DNA from: Pseudoxanthomonas sp. CF385 | Lineage (GTDB): Bacteria; Pseudomonadota; Gammaproteobacteria; Xanthomonadales; Xanthomonadaceae | Length of the DNA: 64,000 bases | NCBI RefSeq assembly: GCF_900104255.1 | Contig: NZ_FNKZ01000004.1 | Location: forward strand, 179,599 to 243,598 | Direction: 5' to 3' | In this document: one piece after another, positions 20,253-32,733 of the stretch | Position numbering within the stretch: position 1 is the first letter of the stretch | How the letters are laid out: the number at the start of each line of letters is the position of its first letter | The notes under the pieces: generated by a model | Seen by the model: only the letters and a program-made list of their open reading frames with translations | What the model was told of the DNA's origin: nothing | Database searches by the model: none | Translations under genes and position numbers: made by a program

Positions 20253-22445
20253 CTACACCGCCTGCAGGTTCGCGTAGGCCAGCACCAGCCACTTGCTGCC
20301 TTCGTTGTCGAAATTCACCTGCACGCGCGCATGCGCGCCGCTGCCTTCGTAGTCGGTGACCACGCCATGCCCGAACTTGGCATGGGTGACCGTCTGGCCC
20401 AGCTTGAGCCCGGGGGTTTCCAGACTGGCATGGCCCGCCACGGGCCGCGTGGCGAACCCGGAGGCCGCGCGGCTGACCTGCACGCGCGGACGCACTTCGT
20501 TGACCAGCGACGCCGGGATCTCGCGCAGGAACCGCGACGGGATGCCGTACATGTCCTGGCCGTGCAGCCGGCGCGCCTCCGCGAACGTCAGCACCAGCTT
20601 CTGCCGCGCACGGGTGATGCCCACGTACGCCAGGCGGCGCTCCTCTTCCAGCCGGCCGCTCTCGTCCAGCGACCGGTTGCTCGGGAACAGGCCTTCTTCC
20701 AGCCCCACCAGGAATACCAGCGGGAACTCCAGGCCCTTGGCCGAATGCAGCGTCATCAGCTGCACGCCGTCCTCGCCGGCCTCCACCTGGCCCTCGCCGG
20801 CCTCCAGCGCGGCGTAGGACAGAAAGGCGACCAGTTCGCTCATGCCCTCTGTGGTCTCGTCGTCGTCGATGCGGCGCACGAAGCGCGAGGCCACCGAGAC
20901 GAGTTCATCCAGGTTCTCGGTGCGGGATTCGGAATCCAGCCCACCGCGACTTTCCTTCGCCCAGTGCTCGCGCAGACCCGAGCGGACCAGCACGTGGTCC
21001 ACGCGTTCGGCCAGGTCCATCTCGGCGGTCTCGCCCGCCAACTGTTCCACCAGCGACAGGAACGCGGCCAGCGCGTTACGCGCGCGCCCGGCCAGTTCCG
21101 TGCCCTGCGTGGCCAGCATCGCCGCACCCCAGAGCGACACGCGCGCGCCGCGCGCCATGCGGCGCACTTCGTCCAGCGTGCGTTCGCCGATACCGCGCGC
21201 CGGTGTGTTGACCGCACGTTCGAATGCGGCGTCGTCCGCGCGATTCGCCACCAAGCGCAGGTAAGCCAGCGCATCCTTGATTTCGGCACGTTCGAAGAAG
21301 CGCATGCCGCCGTAGACGCGGTACGGCAGTTGTTCGGACAAGAGCGCTTCTTCGAACGCGCGCGACTGCGCGTTGCTGCGGTAGAGGATGGAGGCGTCGC
21401 CCAGGCTGCCGCCTTCGCGCACCCACTGGCGGATGCGCTCGACGACGAAGCGCGCCTCGTCCATCTCGTTGTAGGCCGCGTACAGGTCGATCGGCTCGCC
21501 GTCGCCCGTGTCGGTCCACAGCTGCTTGCCAATCCGTCCCGGGTTGTGCGCGATCACCGCGTTCGCCGCACCGAGGATGTTGGCGCTGGAGCGGTAGTTC
21601 TGTTCCAGACGGATGGTCTGCGCCGCTGGATAATCGCGCAGGAACTGCTGCATGTTCTCGACCTTCGCGCCGCGCCAGCCGTAAATGCTCTGGTCGTCGT
21701 CGCCCACCACGAACACCTGACCGGTGTCGCCGGCCAGCACGCGGATGAAGGCGTACTGGATGGCGTTGGTGTCCTGGAACTCGTCCACCAGGATCTGGCG
21801 GAAGCGCGCGCGGTAGTGCGCCAGCAGCGCCGGCGTGTCGCGCAGCACTTCGTGGGCGCGCAGCAGCAGTTCGGCGAAATCCACCAGGCCGGCGCGGTCG
21901 CAGCGTTCCTGGTAGCCGGCGTAGACCTGCCGGCGCACGTCCAGCCAGTCGTCGTTCGGCGCGGGCTGCAGGTGTTCCGGGCGACGCCCTTCGTCCTTCT
22001 GCTCGTTGATCCACCAAGCGATCTGCTTGGGCGGGTACTTGCCCTCGTCCAGTTCCATCGCCTGCACCACGCGCTTGACCAGCCGCTGCTGGTCGTCGCT
22101 GTCCAGGACCTGGAAGGTCTCCGGCAGCTTCGCTTCCTGCCAGTGCAGCCGCAGCAGGCGGTGCGCCAGGCCGTGGAAGGTGCCGATCCACATGCCGCGG
22201 CTGCCGGTGCGCAGCTGCGTGTCGGCGCGCGCGCGCATCTCACCGGCGGCCTTGTTGGTGAAGGTCACCGCGAGGATGCCGTGCGCGGGCACGCCGTGCA
22301 CTTCGTTCAGCCAGGCGATGCGGTGGGTCAGCACGCGGGTCTTGCCGGAACCGGCACCGGCGAGGACGAGGTAGTGGCCGGGCGGGGCGGAGACGGCTTC
22401 GCGCTGGGCCGGATTCAGGTGGTCGAGCAGGTGGGAGACATCCAT
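20253..22445 (-). CDS. uvrD: DNA helicase II (UvrD)
   Basis: A 730-aa superfamily 1A helicase acting in nucleotide excision and mismatch repair. Motif I AGAGSGKT is at residues 29-36, followed by TFTNKAAGEMR, DEFQDTNAIQY (motif II), GDDDQSIYGWRGA (motif III), LEQNYRSSANIL (motif IV) and VGITRARQKL (motif VI). The C-terminal Tudor-like segment ending VLAYANLQAV matches UvrD rather than Rep or PcrA of gram-positives. It follows a GNAT acetyltransferase gene by 49 nt but has its own TAAAAT -10 six bases before the ATG. Confidence 0.96.
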   Translation of the reverse strand: MDVSHLLDHLNPAQREAVSAPPGHYLVLAGAGSGKTRVLTHRIAWLNEVHGVPAHGILAVTFTNKAAGEMRARADTQLRTGSRGMWIGTFHGLAHRLLRLHWQEAKLPETFQVLDSDDQQRLVKRVVQAMELDEGKYPPKQIAWWINEQKDEGRRPEHLQPAPNDDWLDVRRQVYAGYQERCDRAGLVDFAELLLRAHEVLRDTPALLAHYRARFRQILVDEFQDTNAIQYAFIRVLAGDTGQVFVVGDDDQSIYGWRGAKVENMQQFLRDYPAAQTIRLEQNYRSSANILGAANAVIAHNPGRIGKQLWTDTGDGEPIDLYAAYNEMDEARFVVERIRQWVREGGSLGDASILYRSNAQSRAFEEALLSEQLPYRVYGGMRFFERAEIKDALAYLRLVANRADDAAFERAVNTPARGIGERTLDEVRRMARGARVSLWGAAMLATQGTELAGRARNALAAFLSLVEQLAGETAEMDLAERVDHVLVRSGLREHWAKESRGGLDSESRTENLDELVSVASRFVRRIDDDETTEGMSELVAFLSYAALEAGEGQVEAGEDGVQLMTLHSAKGLEFPLVFLVGLEEGLFPSNRSLDESGRLEEERRLAYVGITRARQKLVLTFAEARRLHGQDMYGIPSRFLREIPASLVNEVRPRVQVSRAASGFATRPVAGHASLETPGLKLGQTVTHAKFGHGVVTDYEGSGAHARVQVNFDNEGSKWLVLAYANLQAV

Positions 22446-22451
22446 CCGCCC

Positions 22452-22457
22452 ATTTTA
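22452..22457 (-). promoter_or_regulatory. -10 element for uvrD, predicted leaderless
   Basis: TAAAAT on the minus strand, then 6 nt (GGGCGG), then the uvrD ATG. No Shine-Dalgarno is possible in a transcript starting here. Confidence 0.5.
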
Positions 22458-22494
22458 CGGCCTGCGCCGCCCAGGCCCTGAGACGGCGTGCGGC

Positions 22495-22998
22495 TCAGCC
22501 CAGCTCCGCCACCTGCATCGAGACCTGCTTGCGGCCCTCGTCGAGCCACTGGCTGCCCGCTTCGACGAAGCCGTGGCGGGCGTGGAACAGGCGCGAGGGC
22601 TCGTTCGGCGGCACCACGTTGAACTCGCAGGTGATGCGCGGGATGCCCTGCCGGCGGGCGAACCCGAACAGGTCCCCGTACAGCGCGGACCCCAGCCGGT
22701 GCCCCTGCGCGGCGGCATCGACGACGATGCGGTCGACGTACAGGAAATCGGGGTAGCGCGCGGCGAACCAACCGAAGTTGTCGTTGCGGTAGTCCGCGCC
22801 GGCGCGCATCGCCAGCAGGAAGGCCACGACGCGGTCGTCGATCACGGCCACGCGGTGGTAAGCCGCCAGGGACGCCAGTTGGCGCGTCCTGTCCGCATCC
22901 ATCGGGCTGGTGTGGCGGACTTCGGCCGCGTTCAGGGCGACGATGTCCGCGATGTCGGCCTCGACCGCATCGCGGATCACGGGCACGACCGCCGCCAT
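22495..22998 (-). CDS. GNAT-family N-acetyltransferase
   Basis: A 167-aa single-domain acetyltransferase. The acetyl-CoA-binding motif A is seen as VDRIVVDAAAQGHRLGSALY (residues ~94-113), and the preceding sheet as RVVAFLLAMRAG. The C-terminal FHARHGFVEAG is the typical GNAT motif B end. The substrate is unknown. It starts 4 nt after the yqhA-like gene stop, so the two form an operon that leads toward uvrD. Confidence 0.88.
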   Translation of the reverse strand: MAAVVPVIRDAVEADIADIVALNAAEVRHTSPMDADRTRQLASLAAYHRVAVIDDRVVAFLLAMRAGADYRNDNFGWFAARYPDFLYVDRIVVDAAAQGHRLGSALYGDLFGFARRQGIPRITCEFNVVPPNEPSRLFHARHGFVEAGSQWLDEGRKQVSMQVAELG

Positions 22999-23002
22999 GG
23001 CG

Positions 23003-23623
23003 TCAGTGCGCGGCGTGCTTCGACGCGTGGCCGCCGTTCATCAGTTTGTCGGTCCAGGCGATGCCGATGGCCGACAGGATGAACACGCAGTGGATGATGG
23101 TCTGCCACAGCACGCCATCCGGCGTCATCTGCGTGCACTGCGTGCTGGTGATCGCCATCTCGGCCTTCATCTGCGCCAATTGTTCGGGCTTGCAGAACGG
23201 CAGTCCGGTCAGCGCACCGGCGGCGATGAACGTCTTCAGCAGGTGGATCGAGGAGATGCCGATGATCGCCATCGCCAGCTTCACCTTCAGCACCGACGCA
23301 TTGACGTGGCTCAACCACTCCGGTTGGTCCGGGTGGCCTTCCAGGCGCAGGCGCGAGACGAAGGTCTCGTAACCGCCGACGATCACCATGACCAGCAGGT
23401 TCGAGATCATCACCACGTCGATCAGGCCCAGCACGATCAGCATGATCTCCTGCTCACCCAGGCCGGGGGCGCGATGGATCAGGTGCCACAGCTCCTTGCC
23501 GAACAGGAACACGTACACGCACTGCGCCACGATCAGGCCCAGGTAGAGCGGCAGCTGCAGCCAGCGCGAAGCGAAGATCAGGTTGGGCAGGAAGCCGATA
23601 CGGGCGTTGGAGGGCTGCGACAT
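23003..23623 (-). CDS. YqhA/UPF0114 membrane protein
   Basis: A 206-aa inner-membrane protein with about four transmembrane segments (22-45, 60-85, 115-135, 170-190). The segment GFLPNLIFASRWLQLPLYLG and the GGYETFVSRLRLEGHPDQPE motif identify the TIGR00645/UPF0114 (YqhA) family. Function unknown. First gene of the short operon with the GNAT gene. Confidence 0.85.
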   Translation of the reverse strand: MSQPSNARIGFLPNLIFASRWLQLPLYLGLIVAQCVYVFLFGKELWHLIHRAPGLGEQEIMLIVLGLIDVVMISNLLVMVIVGGYETFVSRLRLEGHPDQPEWLSHVNASVLKVKLAMAIIGISSIHLLKTFIAAGALTGLPFCKPEQLAQMKAEMAITSTQCTQMTPDGVLWQTIIHCVFILSAIGIAWTDKLMNGGHASKHAAH

Positions 23624-23731
23624 GGGCCGGGAACAGTGTTTTCCAAGGATGGCGCAGGGTAACGGCCGAATTTGACGCTGCCAAGTCCGTGGCCGCCGCT
23701 AGACTGCGGCTCTCCCCCGCGAGGAACTCCC

Positions 23732-24448
23732 ATGATCGACCTGTACTACTGGCCTACGCCGAACGGCCACAAGATCACCCTGATGCTCGAAGAGCTGGCG
23801 GAGGCAGGCGCGAAGCAGGACTACCGCATCGTCCCGGTCAACATCGGCAAGGGCGACCAGTTCAAGCCCGAGTACCTCGCGTTTTCGCCGAACAACAAGA
23901 TGCCGGCGATCATCGACCACGCCCCCGCCGACGGCGGTGAGCCGATAAGCGTGTTCGAATCCGGCGCCATCCTGCTGTACCTGGCCAACAAGACCGGCCG
24001 CTTCTTCGGCACGGACACGCGCCAGAAAGTGGCGGTCAACCAGTGGCTGATGTGGCAGATGGGCGGCCTGGGACCGATGACGGGGCAGTACGGCCACTTC
24101 ACCGTCTACGCGCCGGAGAAGATTCCGTACGCGATCGATCGCTACACCCGCGAGGTGCAGCGCCTGCTCGGCGTGCTGGACAAGCAGTTGGCGAAGCACG
24201 CCCATATCGCCGGCGAGGACTACAGCATCGCCGACATGGCCACGCATCCCTGGATCAACGCCTACGACAAGTCGCCGCTCGACCTGTCGCCCTATCCCGC
24301 CCTGCAGCGCTGGCACGCCGAGATCGCGGCGCGCCCGGCCGTGCAGCGCGCGTACGCGCTGAAGTCGGAAGTCAATCCGAACGCGGGCCAGCCGCTCAGC
24401 GACGAGGAACGCAAGCACCTGTTCGGGCAGGGCGCGCCGAAGGCCTGA
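23732..24448 (+). CDS. nu-class glutathione S-transferase (YfcG-like)
   Basis: A 238-aa cytosolic GST. The thioredoxin-like N-terminal domain starts MIDLYYWPTPNGHKIT, nearly the YfcG signature, and contains the KMPAI cis-proline turn and FESGAILLYLA. The all-alpha C-terminal domain carries the YSIADMATHPWI N-capping motif. Nu-class members bind two glutathione molecules and reduce disulfides rather than conjugate electrophiles. ATG 23732 has a GAGGA ribosome binding site. Stands between yqhA (divergent) and the DPP-IV-like peptidase. Confidence 0.9.
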   Translation: MIDLYYWPTPNGHKITLMLEELAEAGAKQDYRIVPVNIGKGDQFKPEYLAFSPNNKMPAIIDHAPADGGEPISVFESGAILLYLANKTGRFFGTDTRQKVAVNQWLMWQMGGLGPMTGQYGHFTVYAPEKIPYAIDRYTREVQRLLGVLDKQLAKHAHIAGEDYSIADMATHPWINAYDKSPLDLSPYPALQRWHAEIAARPAVQRAYALKSEVNPNAGQPLSDEERKHLFGQGAPKA

Positions 24449-24472
24449 GAACCGGCGGCGTTCGCGTCATAA

Positions 24473-26737
<2,265 letters not shown>

Positions 26738-26768
26738 GCGTTCAACGGGGAACGACCGGAGCCCGCGC

Positions 26769-27203
26769 ATGCACTCGACGACCTCAGCCTCTTCTACCTG
26801 GCTAAGCCGCAATTGGAAGTGGTGCGTGCCGGTCGTGGCGGCGCTGCTGCTCGCCCTGTTCGCCGCCTTCATCTTCGGGATCCTGGCGCTGGTCTTTGGT
26901 GCGATGAAATCCTCGGAACCCTACCTGCATGCGATGCGGGAAGCCCAGGCCGACCCTGCGGTGAACGCGGCGCTCGGCACGCCGGTCCGGGCCGGCTGGC
27001 TGGTGCAGGGAAACTTCAGCAGCAACGGCCCCGACGGCGAAGCCAACCTGGCCATCCCGCTGGACGGCGCGAAGGCAGACGGCACGCTGTTCGTGGTGGC
27101 GAAGAAGCACGCAGGCGAATGGCGCTACGAGACGCTGGCAGTGAACGTGGACGGTGGCGAGCGGATCGTGCTGGAGGAGGACGGCACCTCCGCCTCTCCT
27201 TGA
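26769..27203 (+). CDS. Coa1-family membrane protein (cytochrome oxidase assembly-like)
   Basis: A 144-aa protein with one N-terminal transmembrane helix (about 19-45) and a soluble C-terminal domain. The core GNFSSNGPDGEANLAIPLDG followed by LFVVAKKHAGEWRYETLAV matches the Coa1 superfamily, named after a mitochondrial cytochrome c oxidase assembly factor. Bacterial members are uncharacterised and often sit outside oxidase operons, as here. It begins 31 nt after the S9B peptidase and may be cotranscribed with it. Confidence 0.8.
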   Translation: MHSTTSASSTWLSRNWKWCVPVVAALLLALFAAFIFGILALVFGAMKSSEPYLHAMREAQADPAVNAALGTPVRAGWLVQGNFSSNGPDGEANLAIPLDGAKADGTLFVVAKKHAGEWRYETLAVNVDGGERIVLEEDGTSASP

Positions 27204-27214
27204 GTCCGTGACGG

Positions 27215-27239
27215 AGAAGGCGGTCGACGGCCGCCTTCT
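27215..27239. terminator. hairpin between convergent genes
   Basis: Perfect 9-bp stem AGAAGGCGG / CCGCCTTCT with a 7-nt loop, without a real T-tract on either side. Located between two convergent genes, so it may act as a bidirectional 3'-end structure. Confidence 0.4.
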
Positions 27240-27263
27240 GAGCAGGTCAGGACGACCGCGCGC

Positions 27264-27725
27264 TCATTTCTTCGGCGCCGGTTCCGGTACCACGATGGAC
27301 GGATCGACCGGCGTGCCCGGCGGTACGTAGATCGCCACGCCTGCGGCCTGCTTCTGGGTGGTCGGAATGCCCATGCTCAGGCCGCCGCCCGAGTGGCGGC
27401 CGTAGCTGCCTGCGCCCACGGACATGCCTACCGGCGAGCCGCTGGAGCCCACGCCGAGCAACACGACGCCGTTGGCGCCGAGGGCGGCGGCTTCGCGCTT
27501 CAGGCGCGCCACGGCGGCATCGGTCTGGCCCTGGGTGCCGAAGCCGACCGCGCTCTTGGACTCCAGCTGGGCGATTTCCAGCGCGCCTGCGGGCGGAGTG
27601 CGATAGACCTGCACCTGGGCAGGATCGATCGGCGCACGCGCCTGGCCCAGCATGACCTTGGAACTGCCGGCACACCCGGCGACGAGCAGGACGGCGAACA
27701 CGATGGCGGCGATGCGGAACGACAT
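27264..27725 (-). CDS. small lipoprotein of unknown function
   Basis: A 153-aa lipoprotein: signal peptide with lipobox VAGC (Cys ~18), then a folded region (VYRTPPAGALEIAQLESKS ... AVARLKREAAALGANGVVLL) reminiscent of the RcsF/DUF4156-like fold, and a Gly/Pro-rich tail. The start at 27725 was set by the signal peptide; a longer in-frame start lies upstream without support. No partner gene is evident. Confidence 0.7.
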   Translation of the reverse strand: MSFRIAAIVFAVLLVAGCAGSSKVMLGQARAPIDPAQVQVYRTPPAGALEIAQLESKSAVGFGTQGQTDAAVARLKREAAALGANGVVLLGVGSSGSPVGMSVGAGSYGRHSGGGLSMGIPTTQKQAAGVAIYVPPGTPVDPSIVVPEPAPKK

Positions 27726-27855
27726 GGCGGCTTCTCCGGTGGCCTGCAGCGATCTTCCGCCGCACCGGCTGAATACTGGCATATCCCGTAGCACGGCGGC
27801 GTCACGGGACGGCGGGTTATCATTTCACCCTGACCATGCATCTGTTTCCCGCACG

Positions 27856-28875
27856 ATGAGCGCCGCCCCCGACCTCCCGCCCGCGCCGCAGCGGCTGGCG
27901 GTCGACTACATCCATGCGCCCGGCCCCCAGGCGCTGCTCGGCATGCCCGAGACGCTGGCCGTGTTCGGTTTCGGCACGCTGGCGCCTTCTTCGGCCGCCA
28001 TCGACGACGCCCGCTATCTGCACGTGCCCCTGTCGCCATTGCGCGAGGCTGCGGCACCCTACGAGGTGTGGCGGTCGGCGGGGCCGGTGTCGACCGGGCG
28101 CGAAGGCGCCATCCGCTACAGCCATGACGGCGCGCTGCTGTTCGGCGTGCTGGAATGGGAAGAGCCGGAAGGCGGCATCCTGCATGCCAGCGCCCATGCC
28201 TACGCGGCCATGGTGGCGTTCTGGCGCGACTGCGGCTATCCGCACCTGCTGCGCATCTGGAACTACTTCGATGCCATCACCCTGGGCGACGGCGACACCG
28301 AGCGCTACCGGCAGTTCTGCGTCGGCCGCGTGCAGGGATTGGGCGATGTCGATACGCGCACGCTGCCCGCCGCGACCGCGATAGGAAGCCGCGACGGTCG
28401 CCGTGTACTGCAGGTGTACTGGCTGGCCGCGCGCGAGCCCGGCATCCCGCTGGAGAATCCGCGCCAGGTCAGCGCCTACCGCTATCCGCGCGAGTACGGC
28501 CCGCAATCGCCGAGTTTCGCGCGAGCCCTGCTGCCGCCTTCGCCGCAGGTGCCGCTGTTGCTGTCGGGCACGGCCAGCATCGTCGGGCACGCCTCGCAGC
28601 ACGCCGATTCGCTGCGCGCCCAGCTGGACGAAACGCTGACCAACCTCGACAGCCTGCTTGGCGCCGCGCGTGAGCGCGCGTCGACGCTGCCGCCGCACCT
28701 GGACGCCACGTCGCGGCTCAAGATCTACGTGCGCGACGCGGCGGATGCCGACGCGGTCGCCGCGCAGCTGGAAGCCCGCCTGGGCACCCGCGTGCCGTGG
28801 CTGATGCTGCATGCCGACGTCTGCCGCCGCGAATTGCTGGTGGAGATCGAGGGCATGCACGGCGTCGGCGCTTGA
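27856..28875 (+). CDS. xanB2: XanB2-type chorismatase (3-/4-hydroxybenzoate synthase)
   Basis: A 339-aa enzyme with two Rid/YjgF-like halves, matching XanB2/FkbO-type chorismatases that hydrolyse chorismate. In Xanthomonas XanB2 yields 3-hydroxybenzoate for xanthomonadin pigment and 4-hydroxybenzoate for ubiquinone. Visible family-like segments are LLFGVLEWEE, LLRIWNYFDAITLGDGDTER, YRQFCVGR, and the C-terminal LKIYVRDAADADAV. In contrast to Xanthomonas, no pig-cluster genes (acyl carrier, ketosynthase, dehydratase) flank it, so here it may mainly feed ubiquinone. It has its own start ATG 27856; TATCAT about 35 nt upstream is a possible -10. Confidence 0.85.
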   Translation: MSAAPDLPPAPQRLAVDYIHAPGPQALLGMPETLAVFGFGTLAPSSAAIDDARYLHVPLSPLREAAAPYEVWRSAGPVSTGREGAIRYSHDGALLFGVLEWEEPEGGILHASAHAYAAMVAFWRDCGYPHLLRIWNYFDAITLGDGDTERYRQFCVGRVQGLGDVDTRTLPAATAIGSRDGRRVLQVYWLAAREPGIPLENPRQVSAYRYPREYGPQSPSFARALLPPSPQVPLLLSGTASIVGHASQHADSLRAQLDETLTNLDSLLGAARERASTLPPHLDATSRLKIYVRDAADADAVAAQLEARLGTRVPWLMLHADVCRRELLVEIEGMHGVGA

Positions 28876-28947
28876 AGCACCGACGCCGCATCCGCATAGT
28901 GGGGGCATGAGGCGCCGCATCGCGCGCCCCGTTGCGGAGGACGTTCG

Positions 28948-30283
<1,336 letters not shown>

Positions 30284-30305
30284 CGCGCGCCGGCCGCATG
30301 AAGCA

Positions 30306-30331
30306 ACGGGAGCCTGCGGGCTCCCGTTTTC
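30306..30331 (+). terminator. hemB intrinsic terminator
   Basis: A 9-bp stem ACGGGAGCC / GGCTCCCGT (30306-30314 with 30319-30327), 4-nt loop, then TTT C. About 22 nt after the hemB stop. Confidence 0.85.
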
Positions 30332-30340
30332 GTTCCAGGG

Positions 30341-31069
30341 TCAGAATCGCGCTTCCACGCCGAGCATCACCGTGTCGGCCCGGTTGAACTCGCAGTCGCT
30401 GTAGTCATCGCAGTCGTCGTAGTAGTACTCGTCGGCGTAGATGAAGGCCGTGTAGCCCAGGCTGACATTGAAGTGGCGGTTGATGTCCACGCCGATGGCC
30501 AGGCCCGCATAACCGCCGTCGGTGGAGAAGTCGCCGCCGCCGGGGAAGTCCTGCTCCGCATCGAAGTAACCACCGCGGACCACGGCGAACCAGGGGCTAT
30601 CGCCGAAGTTCATGCGCGCGTTGGCGCCCGCGGCCTTGTAGGTCGCCTTCGGGAAGCGGAAGCCGCCATCGGTCGTTTCGTCCAGTCGGCCGCTGGACAG
30701 TTCCACGCCCACCTGCGCCCACGGACCCGCCTGCCAGCGGTAGCCCGCATTCACGGCCAACGCGTCCTGTTCGACGTCGTCATAGATCCAGCCCTGGCCG
30801 ACCTGTGCGCCCACGAAGAAGCCCCCGTTGTCCTGCTCGCGTGCGGGCGCGGCCGGCGCGACGTAAGGCGCCGGTGCCGGCGCAGCGACCGGCGCGGGGG
30901 CCGGCGGTGCAGTCGTGGCCTGCGTCGGCGATGGCGCGGGCTGGGCGGGTGCGGGCGCCGGCGTTTCCTTCTTGCGGAAGGCGTCGTAGGCGGGCGAGAC
31001 GGACTGGGCCTGGGCGTGCAGCGCGAAAGCGATCAGCGCCAACGGCAGGCAACGGAACAACGGTTTCAT
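30341..31069 (-). CDS. outer-membrane beta-barrel protein with Pro/Ala-rich linker
   Basis: A 242-aa exported protein: signal peptide (1-22, ending AQAQS), a Pro/Ala-rich linker (~35-80, many APAP repeats) and an OmpA-like/OMP_b-brl eight-strand barrel ([17 protein letters not shown] to the terminal VMLGVEARF). It ends in Phe as expected for BAM substrates. [12 protein letters not shown] loop near the end could bind cations or form a disulfide. The ATG at 31069 has a GAAAGGGG ribosome binding site. Function (adhesion, porin or surface protein) cannot be decided. Confidence 0.82.
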   Translation of the reverse strand: MKPLFRCLPLALIAFALHAQAQSVSPAYDAFRKKETPAPAPAQPAPSPTQATTAPPAPAPVAAPAPAPYVAPAAPAREQDNGGFFVGAQVGQGWIYDDVEQDALAVNAGYRWQAGPWAQVGVELSSGRLDETTDGGFRFPKATYKAAGANARMNFGDSPWFAVVRGGYFDAEQDFPGGGDFSTDGGYAGLAIGVDINRHFNVSLGYTAFIYADEYYYDDCDDYSDCEFNRADTVMLGVEARF

Positions 31070-31396
31070 CGAGTTTCCCCTTTCGGTGATGGTGATGTCC
31101 CCGCGTCCTTGCGGTACCGGCGGGGCGATGGTGTGGTGCGGAAGCAACCGGACGGAGACGCACGCGTGGTGCCCGATCCGACCGGTTCGCGGTCGGCGAG
31201 CACCCGTGCAGCAGCAGGTTTCGATGGATGGCGGCCCGACCCCCCAGTCCGGCCTGCTTGTCGCCTGATCCCTGGCGCCCCCTTTCGGCGGCGGCACAGT
31301 GAAGGCCGGAGGCACCGCCTGTCAAGCCGGCAGCCGTGCGCGGTAGACTCGGGACGAAGCGGCATTCCTTTCTTCCTGTCGACGGGGTCCTGCGCC
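31070..31396. other. 327-nt divergent intergenic region
   Basis: Lies between the minus-strand beta-barrel gene and aroE. No gene is seen. TAGACT near 31344-31349 with a weak TGTCAA 18 nt upstream is a possible aroE promoter; the beta-barrel promoter must lie toward 31090-31140 but no clear hexamers were found. Confidence 0.5.
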
Positions 31397-32245
31397 ATGT
31401 CCAGCCATCGCTATGCCGTATTCGGCCATCCCGTCGCCCATTCGCTATCGCCGCGCATCCATGCGGCCTTCGCGCGGCAGGTCGGCATCGCGCTGGAATA
31501 CACGGCGATCGACACCGCGCCGCACGACTTCGTCGCCACGCTGGACCGGTTCGCCGGCGAGGGTGGCGCCGGCGCCAACGTCACCCTGCCGCTGAAGGAA
31601 GCCGCGTTCGCGATCTGCGCGCAGGCGACCGACCGCGCGCGCCGCGCCGGGGCGGTCAACACGCTCACCCGCAACGACGGCCAGTGGCACGGCGACAACA
31701 CCGATGGCGCCGGCCTGGTGCGCGACCTCACCGGCCGCCACGGCCTGGACCTGCGTGCGCGGCGCGCGGTGATGATCGGCGCCGGGGGTGCAGCGCGCGG
31801 CGTCGCACCCGCCCTGCTCGATGCCGGCGTCAGCGAACTGATCATCGTCAATCGCACGCCGGAGCGCGCCGACGCACTCGCCGATGCGCTAGGCGAACCG
31901 GACCGCGCGCACTCGCGCTACTGGGACGACCTGCGCAACCTCGGCGATTTCTCGCTGATCATCAATGCGACGTCCGCCGCCCGCCAAGACCAGGGCGAGT
32001 TCACCCTGCCCTTCACCCTGGCCACGCCACGCACGCTGGCGGTGGACCTCAACTACGGCGAAGCCGCGATCCCCTTTCTCGCCTGGGCGCGCGCCGCCGG
32101 CTGCCACGACGCGGTCGACGGCCTGGGCATGCTGGTCGAGCAGGCCGCCGAAGCCTTCGAACACTGGCACGGCGTGCGCCCGGAAACCGACGCGGTCTAC
32201 GCCGCGCTGCGCGACAAGGACAAGGTGCTGGTGACGGCGGATTGA
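31397..32245 (+). CDS. aroE: shikimate dehydrogenase
   Basis: A 282-aa NADPH-dependent enzyme reducing 3-dehydroshikimate to shikimate. The N-terminal substrate domain has the [12 protein letters not shown] signature and the catalytic lysine in [11 protein letters not shown]. The NADP domain carries [15 protein letters not shown] and the NRTPERAD arginine/threonine clamp typical of NADPH-specific AroE. The start at 31397 gives the canonical [12 protein letters not shown]. Confidence 0.96.
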   Translation: MSSHRYAVFGHPVAHSLSPRIHAAFARQVGIALEYTAIDTAPHDFVATLDRFAGEGGAGANVTLPLKEAAFAICAQATDRARRAGAVNTLTRNDGQWHGDNTDGAGLVRDLTGRHGLDLRARRAVMIGAGGAARGVAPALLDAGVSELIIVNRTPERADALADALGEPDRAHSRYWDDLRNLGDFSLIINATSAARQDQGEFTLPFTLATPRTLAVDLNYGEAAIPFLAWARAAGCHDAVDGLGMLVEQAAEAFEHWHGVRPETDAVYAALRDKDKVLVTAD

Positions 32246-32300
32246 GGCCACCCATGCATCGCGCGCGATACCCTTCCCTCATCACCGAACGGAGCGATCC

Positions 32301-32654
32301 ATGGACGGCTTCCTCACCCAACTGCTGACGATGCTGGGCTACCAGCTGCCCGAACTGCTGGCCTGCGTGGCCGGCGTCGCCATGCTGGCGATGTGGGCGC
32401 CCGCGGCCCCCGGCCGCTCGCTTGCGTTGACCGGCACGGGGCTGATGCTGGCCGCCACGGTGCTGCGCGCCGCGATGAGCGTCTGGCAGGCCTGGCTGAT
32501 CAACAGCGCCGCCGACGGCTACGCGTCGATCAGCGGGATGATGTCGCTGTTCGGCGCGGTCGGCATGCTGCTCGGCATAGTGTCCGCCGCCGGCCTGGTG
32601 ATGCTGGCCTGGGGCGCCAGCAAGGCGATGCAGGCGGCGCGCGCGACCGCGTAG
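32301..32654 (+). CDS. three-helix hypothetical membrane protein
   Basis: A 117-aa protein with three transmembrane segments (about 14-35, 40-62, 80-108) and only short loops. The ATG at 32301 lies 55 nt after aroE with an ACGGAGC ribosome binding site, so it may be transcribed from the aroE promoter. No family is recognised. Confidence 0.6.
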   Translation: MDGFLTQLLTMLGYQLPELLACVAGVAMLAMWAPAAPGRSLALTGTGLMLAATVLRAAMSVWQAWLINSAADGYASISGMMSLFGAVGMLLGIVSAAGLVMLAWGASKAMQAARATA

Positions 32655-32721
32655 GCGATAACCGCATACCCGCGGCGTGAATCGGAATAGCTCCACGCGT
32701 GCCGCGCGCGATGCCGACCGG

Positions 32722-32727
32722 TAGCAT
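32722..32727 (+). promoter_or_regulatory. -10 element for ThuA-like gene, predicted leaderless
   Basis: TAGCAT followed by 6 nt (CGCGGC) and ATG. No Shine-Dalgarno is seen before the ATG. Confidence 0.4.
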
Positions 32728-32733
32728 CGCGGC

